Both the position numbers and the translations under genes were made by a program. Under the pieces are notes generated by a model, which had not been told where the DNA came from, did not search any database, and saw only the letters and a list, made by a program, of their open reading frames with translations. From Candidatus Woesearchaeota archaeon (GTDB taxonomy: Archaea > Nanobdellota > Nanobdellia > Woesearchaeales > UBA11576), in NCBI GenBank assembly GCA_018668595.1, contig JABJCP010000013.1:128116-192115 (forward strand): a DNA stretch of 64,000 bases. Direction: 5' to 3'. Shown piece by piece: positions 37,338 through 45,989 of this stretch (positions are counted from its first letter, which is position 1; each line of letters opens with the position of its first letter).

Positions 37338-37517
37338 ATGACTTTAAGAAATTCAAATTTAGTTCGGGCAAAAGATCTAACTCAAGAACAAAAAAAAGAA
37401 TTAAATATTGAAGCAACAGAAGGTTTAGTTGCAATAGAAACCCATAATTCAGAATATGAACGAAAAGCAGTAGTTCTAAAACATGGATTAGTAAGGTATG
37501 TTCTTGAAGGCGAGTAA
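37338..37517 (+). CDS. Small protein of unknown function (59 aa)
   Basis: 59 residues beginning at an ATG with a strong GGGAGG site. The sequence starts MTLRNSNLVRAKDLTQEQKK and ends VVLKHGLVRYVLEGE, a compact charged protein with a beta-rich end. It is 22 bases upstream of the 190-residue gene on the same strand, the size and order of many antitoxin/toxin pairs. No family recognised. Confidence 0.55.
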   Translation: MTLRNSNLVRAKDLTQEQKKELNIEATEGLVAIETHNSEYERKAVVLKHGLVRYVLEGE

Positions 37518-37539
37518 TTAATAGAGGTGAATTTAAACA

Positions 37540-38112
37540 ATGACAGTATCTTTTCTCATTTCACATAAAGTTCTTAATGATGCTTTTAATAAAGAAATAA
37601 AATCTGATTTTGCAATCGTATGTGAAAATGTACTTGATAAACTTGGAAATCTTTTTAATTTTGAGAAAATAGAGTTATGGATTTCAAGTCAAGTATATAA
37701 TAAACTTGAAAGCAGTAAATGTTTGGATTATGATCAAATAATAAGACTACGAGCATTTTTCAAAGAAGAAAAAACTACTCAAGGTACGTCATCTTTTGAT
37801 ATTAATTCTTCACTTAATGAATCTGCAAAGAACCTTTCTTATACTGGAACTACAATTGTTATAGTTGAAGATAGTTTAAAAAAAATTATAGAATCTAATC
37901 CTAGAATTTCTGTTTTAACTCCTGCTGAATTTACAAAAACAATTGAAACTGCTGAACAATTCAAGGAAAAATTGCCTTTTAAGGAAAATCTTATGGATTT
38001 ATTTCAGTTCTGTGTTTTTAAACCTGAATTAAAAAAAACAATACTCGACGGCATCGAAAGTACTACAGATTCTTGTGAAGAAATTAAATCAGAAATTAAA
38101 AAATTTGATTAA
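37540..38112 (+). CDS. Protein of unknown function, possibly PIN-like
   Basis: 190 residues with a GAGGTG site. The N-terminal part reads VSFLISHKVLNDAF and the middle TGTTIVIVEDSLKKIIES then RISVLTPAEFTKTIE. A late strand with Asp followed by a helix and VLTPAEF is reminiscent of PIN-domain nucleases, but the first catalytic Asp is not evident. It follows a 59-residue gene closely. The toxin idea is therefore weak. It is otherwise unrecognised. Confidence 0.55.
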   Translation: MTVSFLISHKVLNDAFNKEIKSDFAIVCENVLDKLGNLFNFEKIELWISSQVYNKLESSKCLDYDQIIRLRAFFKEEKTTQGTSSFDINSSLNESAKNLSYTGTTIVIVEDSLKKIIESNPRISVLTPAEFTKTIETAEQFKEKLPFKENLMDLFQFCVFKPELKKTILDGIESTTDSCEEIKSEIKKFD

Positions 38113-38352
38113 ACCTACAACTTCCCCCCTATTTCTATCGGAAAAATAAACGCTAAATCCTCCTCTAGACTTTCTACTGCGTGAATACCTTAAAACATCT
38201 AATTTTAATTATTCCGACAAAGCCTTGTTTAACGAAAGGTTTATATATGATGAAAAAACTCATATTTACTATTGATTAATGACAACACTAACTCGTTAAG
38301 ATTGTAAACGATCAAATAATACTTATTTAACCAAAAGAGGTGTTTATAACAT

Positions 38353-40902
38353 ATGAAATCCACAAAAAAAGATTCGGACGGTCCAATATTCAATTTTCTA
38401 GATAAAATAATTGCTTTTTCACTAGCACCAGTAGGAAGAATGCTTGAAAAAGCAGATAACTCAAGCTATGATCGTTTAGTCTCTGATAAAATAGAAGCAG
38501 ATCATATAGATAGCTTAAAAAGAGAAGGATTCTTAACAAATCATGAAAATGATATAAGAATACAAGCATCAACAGACGCATATAAAATTCTAAACTTCTT
38601 TGATGATCATGCAGATGTAGATGCAGAACAAATACAAGATTTAGTTGATAGAGATGTTAAAGTAGATTTGAATATGTTAGCAAGATATGCAATAGGACTA
38701 GGCGATAAACATTTATTACAAGGTGCTACGCGACACGGATATAAATTTACTGAATCTCAAAAATTAGATGCACTAAAAAATGCAGTTAAATATTCACAAG
38801 AACAAGAAGAAACAAATTTAATGGAAAATGTTGATGACTCAAATGCAGCACCAGTACATCAATGGTTATTTGGAAAAAATGCTATGTGGAAAGAGTTTAG
38901 CAGAATGAATAGAAAAATTGAAAATCATGAAAGAATGCTAGGAGAAAAAACCGCAGAACGAAAACTACTAAATGAACTAATATACTCACAACACACACAA
39001 CAAATCACTACCCGCAAAGAAGGTGCAGGAAAACAAGAAGATTATTCTGAAAATGGAACTTTTGAAAAACCTTTAGACGCAGTATCATCAAAATCAGATA
39101 TTAGAGAATTCTTATTATTAAAAAGTGCAGATTATAGAGAAAATATTTCTGCAAGATATGCATTAAAAATGGGCTGCGAAATTACAACATTTATTGATTC
39201 TAAGAAAAAGTCACTTGAAGCAGAAGTTGCTGCGAGTGTTGCTGAAGCAAAAGCTAAAGGAGAAGTTAAAAAAACAGTTACGTTTGGAGCTGAACAATTT
39301 CAAGAAGCATTAAAACAATATGTTGACGCAAGAAAAAATGAATCATTTATTCAAAGTAGAATTCAAACTCGAAATCAAAATAGATTGTCGACATTAAGAG
39401 ATGCAGCTAATTATGATTTAGCAGAATTTATTTTAAATGCAGAAAGTCTCGAGGAGATTTCAGAATTTGAGGAGAGATACGCAAATGCAGTAAGATCGGG
39501 TTCAAATAAAATGATAACATTAAAGCCAACTCAAAAAATAATTATGAATAATGGAAAACTTGAAATGATACAAACTCCCTTACAAATAACTCTTGGAGCA
39601 GATCCTCAATCATATGTTGATATTGAAGGAAAAAGTCCAGAAGAACGGGGACAAGAACTTGAAAAATTAATGAACTTAGATCCTGAAGAAAGAGATGAAC
39701 AATCTGACGATTGCGTAACTGAACAATACAATACACAAATCGCACAAATTGCAAAAGCAATAGTTAAAAACTCAGTTGAAGATAATCTCGATTTATTCTA
39801 TAAACCCGAAGTAAAAACTGACAATGGAACAAATACAAAAGAATACACAAGATTAGGAGAAGTTATTGCAAGAAATATGGAACAGGAAGTTAGTGAAAAA
39901 CTAAAAGATGCACTGGAACATTCAGACTCCTTACTTCTTGGCGGAAAACAAAACTACATAGTGACTGTAGAAAAGAATAATAATATGCAGATCATGGTTC
40001 TTCCGACGCAAACATCAATTCCCCTAGTGCAAGGAGAAATAGAATTTGAATATCACAATAATATGAGCGGAGCTAAAGAAAAAATAAAAGAATGTCATTC
40101 TGACGCGATTAAATTTGTTATCGACCAGATAACTAAACAACAAGAAAAAAAATTGAGCGACAAAGAAGTGAATCAAGTTATAGAACAAAATACAGATGCG
40201 ATTAATAAAATTGCACAAGATATGTTTAAAAATTACTGCATTGAAACTGCAACTTCCAAAGTAGAACAAGAATTGTTAGAACAAATAATAAAACCAAGTA
40301 TTGAACATCTTCCAGAAAAAGCAAAAGAACATGTGCTAACAGAAGATGGAAAACTAACATTTAATGGAGATTTAATGTACGGAAAATTTCTAAGAAAATC
40401 TATTGAACGGATTTTAAGTGGAATGAATATTGGACCAAGCAAATTTGCTACAAAATATAAAGTTGAATGTGGAAATAATGGCAAAATCAGTTTAGAAGGA
40501 AAAGTAGTACAGCCATACCCTTATGAAATTAGAGCAACTACAATAGAATTTCCAATCAATGTAAACAATGATGAATTAAGCACTGAAGAAATTGAAGCAA
40601 AGTATCAAGGAGCAGCAAATATGCTAGCTGCAGATGCATTACTAAAACCTCATATTCCCGAAGAATTTAGAAAACTATATTTATCAGGAAACAATGGACG
40701 AGCAACAGGACTAACACCCGAAGGACAAAAACAATACGGCGAATTAGTTCAACAATATAAACAACACGTATATAAATTTTTATGCAAAAACATGCAAGAA
40801 ACAGGAAAGTATGCTGTAAAAGTTTTAATTGACTCAGATGGAGACATGGTAAGAATAATGAGCAAACCAATACAACCTGAGCAAATTGCACAACCGAATT
40901 AA
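38353..40902 (+). CDS. Large soluble protein of unknown function
   Basis: 849 residues with an AGAGGTG site. A TATA box near 38241 (TTTATATATG) implies a leader of roughly 85 bases. The protein is charged and largely helical, with a stretch AEAKAKGEVKKTVTFGAEQF near residue 305 and a beta-rich part near 535-575. A similar beta-rich part occurs at about 690-745 (KYKVECGNNGKISLEGKVV) and again at the end (YAVKVLIDSDGDMVRIMSKP). These three may be copies of one small domain: each ends in a strand with charged turn and a Pro. No signal peptide or membrane segment. It heads the cluster that runs to 45047. Confidence 0.7.
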   Translation: MKSTKKDSDGPIFNFLDKIIAFSLAPVGRMLEKADNSSYDRLVSDKIEADHIDSLKREGFLTNHENDIRIQASTDAYKILNFFDDHADVDAEQIQDLVDRDVKVDLNMLARYAIGLGDKHLLQGATRHGYKFTESQKLDALKNAVKYSQEQEETNLMENVDDSNAAPVHQWLFGKNAMWKEFSRMNRKIENHERMLGEKTAERKLLNELIYSQHTQQITTRKEGAGKQEDYSENGTFEKPLDAVSSKSDIREFLLLKSADYRENISARYALKMGCEITTFIDSKKKSLEAEVAASVAEAKAKGEVKKTVTFGAEQFQEALKQYVDARKNESFIQSRIQTRNQNRLSTLRDAANYDLAEFILNAESLEEISEFEERYANAVRSGSNKMITLKPTQKIIMNNGKLEMIQTPLQITLGADPQSYVDIEGKSPEERGQELEKLMNLDPEERDEQSDDCVTEQYNTQIAQIAKAIVKNSVEDNLDLFYKPEVKTDNGTNTKEYTRLGEVIARNMEQEVSEKLKDALEHSDSLLLGGKQNYIVTVEKNNNMQIMVLPTQTSIPLVQGEIEFEYHNNMSGAKEKIKECHSDAIKFVIDQITKQQEKKLSDKEVNQVIEQNTDAINKIAQDMFKNYCIETATSKVEQELLEQIIKPSIEHLPEKAKEHVLTEDGKLTFNGDLMYGKFLRKSIERILSGMNIGPSKFATKYKVECGNNGKISLEGKVVQPYPYEIRATTIEFPINVNNDELSTEEIEAKYQGAANMLAADALLKPHIPEEFRKLYLSGNNGRATGLTPEGQKQYGELVQQYKQHVYKFLCKNMQETGKYAVKVLIDSDGDMVRIMSKPIQPEQIAQPN

Positions 40903-40928
40903 TAAATGATAATTTGAATCATAAAAAA

Positions 40929-41360
40929 ATGGCAAAAAAAAGAAAACCCTACACATCAAAAATAAGACAACCTTATGTATCTCGTGCTACAGATAAAGAT
41001 GAAATAATTGATGTAACCTGCGAACACAAAGTGTTGAGTGTTGATGTAGTGGCAGAACAATACAGAAAACCAATTGAACAAATAGCAGAAAAAGAAAGTG
41101 GTGTTGCAATAGAACCTGTAGAAAGTTCTTTAGATTATAAAGTCAGCGACCATGAAACAAAATATAATGCAGACGGATGGTTTTTGGAAGGCGATGATGA
41201 CGACAGAAAACACGCTGCAATGAAACGTGAAGATACAGATGATTTTTTAGATTTAGATTTTACAGAAGAACCAGAACCCACCCATAAGTTAAGCTTGAAA
41301 AAAAGCATAATAAATGCGTGGTACAGATTAAGAAAACAATATGATAAATTAGAAGATTAA
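40929..41360 (+). CDS. Protein of unknown function
   Basis: 143 residues from the ATG at 40929; a TTG at 40914 is the only earlier start. A basic N-terminus (MAKKRKPYTSKIRQPYVSR) is followed by an acidic, low-complexity middle (DGWFLEGDDDDRKH, DDFLDLDFTEEPEP) and a basic amphipathic end. This looks disordered, and the charge separation suggests binding to other macromolecules. It lies 26 bases after the 849-residue gene. Confidence 0.55.
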   Translation: MAKKRKPYTSKIRQPYVSRATDKDEIIDVTCEHKVLSVDVVAEQYRKPIEQIAEKESGVAIEPVESSLDYKVSDHETKYNADGWFLEGDDDDRKHAAMKREDTDDFLDLDFTEEPEPTHKLSLKKSIINAWYRLRKQYDKLED

Positions 41361-41369
41361 AATCAAAAA

Positions 41370-41545
41370 GCATTACTGCCTTGGCAAACCATTTGAACTT
41401 GTTCAAGGATTTCAAAGCAAAGCTTTGATGAACTCAGCGACGAGTGAAATGAGGAGCTGATTAAATGCAGAAAAACACCTGATTTATGCAAGGTGTTTTT
41501 CGAGATGTGAAATTCATAGAATTTTACAAACTGCCGCAGTAATGC
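41370..41545. ncRNA. Structured non-coding element (candidate RNA or mobile element)
   Basis: A 176-base stretch without a gene, closed by a perfect 10-bp inverted repeat GCATTACTGC (41370-41379)/GCAGTAATGC (41536-41545). Inside are four more stems: TTGAAC-tt-GTTCAA (41393-41406), TCAAAGC-aaa-GCTTTGA (41412-41428), TCAGC/GCTGA (41434-41460) and an 11-bp stem GAAAAACACCT/AGGTGTTTTTC (41470-41501). Nested stems inside an outer closing stem resemble a folded RNA; inverted ends also fit a MITE. Strand is unknown. No tRNA or rRNA similarity seen. Confidence 0.5.
41470..41501. terminator. Strong hairpin inside the structured element
   Basis: Perfect 11-bp arms with a 10-base loop, and a T-run in the second arm. 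By shape it could stop transcription, but it lies inside the larger structure at 41370-41545 and may be just a part of it. Confidence 0.35.
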
Positions 41546-41558
41546 GAATCAAAATTAA

Positions 41559-41574
41559 AACAAAATCAGAAGAA
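41559..41574 (+). repeat. Repeated leader motif, copy 1
   Basis: AAACAAAATCAGAAGA just upstream of the ATG at 41583. The same motif precedes the genes at 42898, 43744 and 44176. Confidence 0.45.
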
Positions 41575-41582
41575 TGTGAAAA

Positions 41583-42122
41583 ATGACAGATGATGAATTA
41601 ACTCGAGAAGAAGAAGAACTTTCAAGAAAATTAGAATTAGTAAGAGATTATTTATTTGCGAATCTAGATGAATTTAGTAGAAGACGTTTCAAAAAGGAGA
41701 TGGTTGAGTGGAATTCTCTATCTTCAAAACTTAGTGACGAAGAAGCAAGCCAAGCTTTTATGACAATATTTGGAAGATATTCCCTACAACAAATAGAACA
41801 AAAAGAAAACTCTCCTGCTGAAGTATATAATATGGTGATTTCAAAATATAGAGATCTTGGAAAACCTTTTGAAAACTTTCCGACACTAGTTGAAAAGTGT
41901 GAACAATACCATCCAGACAATGCAAAATTATATTTGAACATAGGAAAAATTTATGCTCAAGAAGCAATGGAGAAAAAAGAAAATCAAGAATATTCAGAAG
42001 CTACCAATCTAGCTGACAAAGCATTAGATTATCTTCAAAAAACATTTGCTTTAGAACCAAACTGTGAAGGGCAAAAACTCAGTGATTTTGAAAATCTTAT
42101 TGGAAGATTACACAGAAGATAA
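41583..42122 (+). CDS. Helical repeat-like protein of unknown function
   Basis: 179 residues, all helical in appearance. The C-terminal part (YLNIGKIYAQEAMEKKENQE, then ADKALDYLQKTFALEP) looks like one or two TPR-like helix pairs; the Ala/Leu/Tyr spacing is typical. The N-terminus is acidic and charged. It might serve in protein binding. It is followed by the small membrane protein at 42175, and the gene at 44373 is a second TPR-like protein of the same cluster. Confidence 0.55.
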   Translation: MTDDELTREEEELSRKLELVRDYLFANLDEFSRRRFKKEMVEWNSLSSKLSDEEASQAFMTIFGRYSLQQIEQKENSPAEVYNMVISKYRDLGKPFENFPTLVEKCEQYHPDNAKLYLNIGKIYAQEAMEKKENQEYSEATNLADKALDYLQKTFALEPNCEGQKLSDFENLIGRLHRR

Positions 42123-42174
42123 TAAAAAAATAACAATTAAACAAACTTTAAAAAAAAACAGGAGAAGGGAAAAT

Positions 42175-42825
42175 ATGAAAAAAACAAAAACTCAAGAACT
42201 GCAAAAACATATTGCAAACAAAAAATTAGAAGAACTAACTCAAAGAAATTTTTCAATAGATGAAAAAGCAAGTGCAGCATTAGAAGAATGTAATTATAAA
42301 AAACTTACAACAAATACAGGCATTCCAATTTATGCACGAGCAAATCAAGATCAAACAGTAGACATAGTAACATTTGCAAATCTAGAAGAACTAAAAGTAA
42401 ATGAACAAAAACCAGGATTTACACACATAAAATTAGATGGACTAGATGATGTATCAGAATACAAAAAAGCATTATTAAACTTTGTTCGCATGGGTGAAAA
42501 TAAAACTAAAGAAGGATATAATTTCAATAAAAAACTTGCGTATTTAATTACGTTAGGTATTGGCGCTGCTCTCGGAGCTACTATCGCAAAGTTAACAGGA
42601 ATTGATTTTACTGCTTTGAATGCAACTATGTCCTGCGTAGGAGGATCTACAGCATTATTGCCCGCAGGATATTTCTTTGGAAAATACATTCAACGAGAAT
42701 ACAAACTAGACTGCATAGAAGCCGTAACAGAATTAACTAAATTCAAAACAGCATATAATACAAGCCACGGTACTAAACCAAGCTATGGTGCTAAAGCTTT
42801 AGAAAATGCACTACAAACAGACTAA
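42175..42825 (+). CDS. Membrane protein with two segments
   Basis: 216 residues from the ATG at 42175, which follows GGAGAAGGG; the frame stays open upstream to 42064 but overlaps the previous gene. The N-terminal 120 residues are soluble and charged. Two hydrophobic segments at about 125-142 (LAYLITLGIGAALGATIAKL) and 155-170 (CVGGSTALLPAGYFFG) form a hairpin, so both ends are probably cytoplasmic. Unrecognised. Confidence 0.6.
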   Translation: MKKTKTQELQKHIANKKLEELTQRNFSIDEKASAALEECNYKKLTTNTGIPIYARANQDQTVDIVTFANLEELKVNEQKPGFTHIKLDGLDDVSEYKKALLNFVRMGENKTKEGYNFNKKLAYLITLGIGAALGATIAKLTGIDFTALNATMSCVGGSTALLPAGYFFGKYIQREYKLDCIEAVTELTKFKTAYNTSHGTKPSYGAKALENALQTD

Positions 42826-42841
42826 AAAAAAACAAAATTGA

Positions 42842-42890
42842 AAAACAGAATCAGAAGAAAAAACAAAATCAAATAAAAACAAACGGCGAG
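42842..42890 (+). repeat. Repeated leader motif, copy 2
   Basis: AAAACAGAATCAGAAGAA (42842-42859) then AAAACAAACGGCGAG (42876-42890), ending seven bases before the ATG at 42898. The second half recurs exactly at 44151-44165. Confidence 0.5.
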
Positions 42891-42897
42891 AAAAAAA

Positions 42898-43692
42898 ATG
42901 AACAAACAAAAAAAATTAGAATTACTAAAAGAAAGATTAGAAGCACAAGCAGAAAAAGCAGAACTAGTTTATACGCCGAGACAATTGATTAGAAATTATA
43001 AAAAACACATGAGACTAACAAATACTGTTCTAAAAGAAATTAAAAAAACCAATCAAGAATTAACTCAACTAATACCCATAAACTGTTTAGATGATTTATT
43101 AATTCAACCAAGAGAATATTTAGCATTACAAGCAATTAGTTTATCTGTGTATAGAAGCATAGTACAATTAAGAAGCACAGCAGATTTAGCAACTATGACT
43201 CCTGACGATCCAGGTTACCAAAAAACAAAATTTTGTTCAAAAGGATTCGACCCAGAATTAGGAATTTTACTAGAAGATCCAACAAAAAAAATAACAGAAA
43301 AACAAAAAGTAAAACTAGCAAGTGTTGTTGAAAAATGTGAAAAAGGAATTAATCAAATAGAACAAAATAAAGAAAGAATAGAAGAATTAACAAATTATGC
43401 GAATTCTCTTTTTGAAATTGCAAGTACTTCGTTAAAAGGAATTCAAACATATCAAGAAACTGCCAGACCATTAATAGAACAAGTGAAACCAAAATCAAAT
43501 CAAAGAATACAACTAGCAGAAATAAGTTCTGGCTGGGGAAACAGCATGAACAAATATAATTTAAGCTGGGGAAGTGTAGGAAACATAGGTGAAACAGAAA
43601 TTCCCAATGTTATTAGATTCACAATGGAAAGATTCAAACAAGCAATTGCAAACTATGAAGCAACACACTCAGACGGATTAGTAACAGCATAA
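42898..43692 (+). CDS. Coiled-coil protein of unknown function
   Basis: 264 residues, mostly long charged helices (QKKLELLKERLEAQAEKAEL at the start). The last 55 residues are different: Gly/Trp/Asn-rich (SSGWGNSMNKYNLSWGSVGN), which suggests an exposed binding or assembly tail. No signal peptide. The CGGCGAG of the leader repeat sits where a ribosome-binding site is expected. Confidence 0.6.
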   Translation: MNKQKKLELLKERLEAQAEKAELVYTPRQLIRNYKKHMRLTNTVLKEIKKTNQELTQLIPINCLDDLLIQPREYLALQAISLSVYRSIVQLRSTADLATMTPDDPGYQKTKFCSKGFDPELGILLEDPTKKITEKQKVKLASVVEKCEKGINQIEQNKERIEELTNYANSLFEIASTSLKGIQTYQETARPLIEQVKPKSNQRIQLAEISSGWGNSMNKYNLSWGSVGNIGETEIPNVIRFTMERFKQAIANYEATHSDGLVTA

Positions 43693-43716
43693 AAATTAAA
43701 TTAATAATTAAATTTT

Positions 43717-43734
43717 AAAAACAAATCAGAAGAA
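43717..43734 (+). repeat. Repeated leader motif, copy 3
   Basis: TTTTAAAAACAAATCAGAAGAAG region immediately before the ATG at 43744. The preceding ATTAAATTAATAATTAAATTT stretch is also similar to that before copy 4. Confidence 0.4.
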
Positions 43735-43743
43735 GAAAAGAAG

Positions 43744-44103
43744 ATGAAAACAAAAATGAGCGATACAAAATACAAGCCCGGACAAAAAATAACTGCAGAA
43801 CAATTCGCAGATCCAGAATTTGGAAAAGCAGTTACTGAATACTTAAAACAACCAGGAGCAGTTATAATTATTGACATGTCAAACCTAGCAACTCAAACAG
43901 AACCAAGCGAAGGTCTTCAAAAAATTGCAGAACAACTTGCTAAAAAGTTAGGACTTGACGACCAAAGAACACCTGCACATATTTTTTTTAGTACAAATAA
44001 ACCAGAGGATTTAGATCCTGCACTAAAAGCAAGATTGACTGGTTGTTCAAAAGTTACTGGAGCTTATGGACATAGACGAGGAAATACTAATTATAAAAAT
44101 TAA
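43744..44103 (+). CDS. Small soluble protein of unknown function
   Basis: 119 residues. The order is a beta strand with Asp (GAVIIIDMSNLA), a helix (GLQKIAEQLAKKLGL), another strand (AHIFFSTNKPEDL), then a helix and a basic end (YGHRRGNTNYK). This could be a small alpha/beta domain, but no catalytic motif is obvious. It belongs to the 38353-45047 cluster and carries its leader motif. Confidence 0.55.
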   Translation: MKTKMSDTKYKPGQKITAEQFADPEFGKAVTEYLKQPGAVIIIDMSNLATQTEPSEGLQKIAEQLAKKLGLDDQRTPAHIFFSTNKPEDLDPALKARLTGCSKVTGAYGHRRGNTNYKN

Positions 44104-44120
44104 AATAATAAATTAATTTT

Positions 44121-44165
44121 AAAAACAAAATCAGACGAAAAAATAAAATAAAAACAAACGGCGAG
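44121..44165 (+). repeat. Repeated leader motif, copy 4
   Basis: AAAAACAAAATCAGACGAA (about 44121-44139) followed by AAAACAAACGGCGAG (44151-44165), eleven bases before the ATG at 44176. Together with copy 2 this is the most complete form of the motif. Confidence 0.5.
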
Positions 44166-44175
44166 GAAGATAAAC

Positions 44176-44370
44176 ATGGCAGACTCAGAAGATTGGGACT
44201 ATTGCGATGATGCAGTTGAGAGAATTAAGATGCATAGCAAAACTTTTAAAGAATTTTTAAATAAAAGAGATCTTAATAAATTAGAAATGGATGAAGTTTT
44301 TTTAACCTCAGAAGATGACTTTCCTGAATTTTCCGACGAAGAATGGGAATGTGAAGAGGATGATGACTAA
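44176..44370 (+). CDS. Small acidic protein
   Basis: 64 residues, strongly acidic (ends DEEWECEEDDD), with an amphipathic helix in the middle (AVERIKMHSKTFKEFLNKRD). The gene ends two bases before the next ATG, so it is coupled to the TPR-like protein at 44373. A charge-based inhibitor or adaptor is conceivable. Unrecognised. Confidence 0.5.
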   Translation: MADSEDWDYCDDAVERIKMHSKTFKEFLNKRDLNKLEMDEVFLTSEDDFPEFSDEEWECEEDDD

Positions 44371-44372
44371 AT

Positions 44373-45047
44373 ATGTCTGAAGAACTAGTTAATTTTTTGG
44401 CATACCGAAAAAACAGAATAGAAGATGTTGGAATTGAAAAATTTCAAAATCCGAAACTTAGTGTGAATGGAGGAGTTAAAACCATTATTGAGTATGCTGA
44501 TGAAAAAGAAGCAGAAGAACAAAAGTTTAAAGAAGAATTAATTCTAGACAGAAAAGAACGACTTGAAGAAATTATTCGCGTATGTTTTAAAGCAGGAGAT
44601 TTAGAAAGTGTTGCTAGCTATTCAACAGACTTAGAAGATTGTGGCGAAGCAGGAAGTGCACTACACGACTTAACAAGAAGTGTAAAAGAATATATCTTAG
44701 GAGAATATGAAACCGCATTATGGTTTATTGAATCTGCAGTAGCAGAATATCCTAATTCTAAAGAATGTACATTATGGCAATTAAATCTTTACGACAAATA
44801 CTCAATGTGGGGAACTGTCAAACTAGACGATGCAGAATCTGCTGTTGAATGTGCACTAAAAAATTTTGGAAAAGATGTTGATGTTTTAGAAGCAATAACC
44901 GATCTTTACATAGAAACATTTAATGATTATGAAAAAGCAAAAGAAGTAGTGCAAATAGGTACAAATGTAAACTTAGCAAAATTTGCAAAATATCAAGACA
45001 AATTAAAATCAATAAGACCAAATCATTTAGTCTTAATCAAAGGATAA
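44373..45047 (+). CDS. TPR-like helical repeat protein
   Basis: 224 residues. From about residue 65 it is built of helix pairs with TPR-like spacing, for example CFKAGDLESVASYSTDLEDC, EYILGEYETALWFIESAVAE and DLYIETFNDYEKAKEVVQIG. Such repeats bind other proteins. The N-terminal 60 residues are polar. It is the last gene of the cluster that starts at 38353; the stop is followed by an AT-rich gap. Confidence 0.65.
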   Translation: MSEELVNFLAYRKNRIEDVGIEKFQNPKLSVNGGVKTIIEYADEKEAEEQKFKEELILDRKERLEEIIRVCFKAGDLESVASYSTDLEDCGEAGSALHDLTRSVKEYILGEYETALWFIESAVAEYPNSKECTLWQLNLYDKYSMWGTVKLDDAESAVECALKNFGKDVDVLEAITDLYIETFNDYEKAKEVVQIGTNVNLAKFAKYQDKLKSIRPNHLVLIKG

Positions 45048-45165
45048 TTGACTTATTAAATTCTGATTTATTATAAATTTAAATTAACAATAGAGACTTT
45101 TATTATTATCGAATTAATACAATATTCTAGAAAAGTATATAAATAAAAAGTATTAATAGGTGTAA

Positions 45166-45426
45166 ATGAAGTATGAATTAGAGTTAACACACGCTGTTGA
45201 TGAAATTAATAAAAACAATGCAAAACTTGTTTGTGTGCAACTACCCGATGGACTCAAACCAAAAGCAAAAGAAATAGTTGACTATTTAACTGACCAAACA
45301 AAAGCAGAAATTGTTATTTGGGCAGGATCATGTTTTGGTGCATGCGATGTTCCCTTAGAAATTGAAAAACTAGGAGTTGATCTGATTTTACAATGGGGAC
45401 ATAATGCTTGGAAAAGAGCAGAATAA
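45166..45426 (+). CDS. Truncated Dph2-like protein (N-terminal domain only)
   Basis: 86 residues that match the first domain of archaeal diphthamide synthase Dph2: VCVQLPDGLKPKAKEIVDYL, the Cys-ligand motif IWAGSCFGACDVPLEIE and DLILQWGHNAW. Full Dph2 has about 320 residues and three such domains, each giving one Cys for the Fe4S4 cluster used to modify elongation factor 2. Here the frame stops directly after WGHNAWKRAE, without frameshift remnants following. A TATA box (45136-45143) 26 bases upstream and an AGGTG suggest it is still expressed. It may be a relic, a split subunit or a repurposed domain. Confidence 0.7.
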   Translation: MKYELELTHAVDEINKNNAKLVCVQLPDGLKPKAKEIVDYLTDQTKAEIVIWAGSCFGACDVPLEIEKLGVDLILQWGHNAWKRAE

Positions 45427-45487
45427 ATTTTTAGATTAAAAAAAAAAAAAAATCATACTAATTAATTAAAAAAAAAGAGGTGTAGAA

Positions 45488-45988
45488 ATGTTAGGACTTT
45501 GGACATTTTATGCAGTAATGCTTATTTCATTCTGTGGATTATATGCAGGTTTAGCTATTGGCTATATTGCAAAAGAAGAATTAAAACCTGGAAAGAAATA
45601 TTTACAATACTTGCACGACGTGGTTCTGACATTTTTTATAGGCGTAATGCTCTATTATTTTGACATACCTATGTTGATTACAGTTTTATTGGCAGTTCCA
45701 ATATTTGTACTGCTTCAACTAGTAAAAGATAATAATACAATAAAACCATTTGTATATATAGTGATGGGAGTTATGCTTTTTCTAAGCGAAACAGTAGCAT
45801 TCAGATTTTTTTTGATGACAGGAATAACAATATTTTTGTATGGATTACCTGTCGGAAGCTTATATCTTGAGAGAAACATAGAGAAAAAACCAAGTCTAAA
45901 TATTACAGATGTTGCATTATTACACAGCATATTTTTAGTAGTTACAGTAATGGTAAAATTCTGGGGAGTTGTTTTGACGTTTACGTAA
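45488..45988 (+). CDS. Polytopic membrane protein of unknown function
   Basis: 166 residues with a GAGGTG site seven bases before the ATG. About five hydrophobic segments fill nearly the whole chain (starting TFYAVMLISFCGLYAGLAIG), separated by short charged loops such as KEELKPGKKY and KDNNTIK. No transport motif is seen. It is unrecognised. Confidence 0.65.
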   Translation: MLGLWTFYAVMLISFCGLYAGLAIGYIAKEELKPGKKYLQYLHDVVLTFFIGVMLYYFDIPMLITVLLAVPIFVLLQLVKDNNTIKPFVYIVMGVMLFLSETVAFRFFLMTGITIFLYGLPVGSLYLERNIEKKPSLNITDVALLHSIFLVVTVMVKFWGVVLTFT

Positions 45989-45989
45989 A

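Noticed and set aside
41430-41460. C/D box small RNA (TGATGA and CTGA motifs)
   Set aside because: Only one C-like and one D-like box, with no internal C'/D' pair and a non-purine before the C box; the motifs are short enough to be chance within the hairpin element.
42064-42174. Upstream extension of the two-segment membrane protein
   Set aside because: It overlaps the previous gene and is Lys-rich out-of-frame sequence; GGAGAAGGG immediately before 42175 marks the real start.
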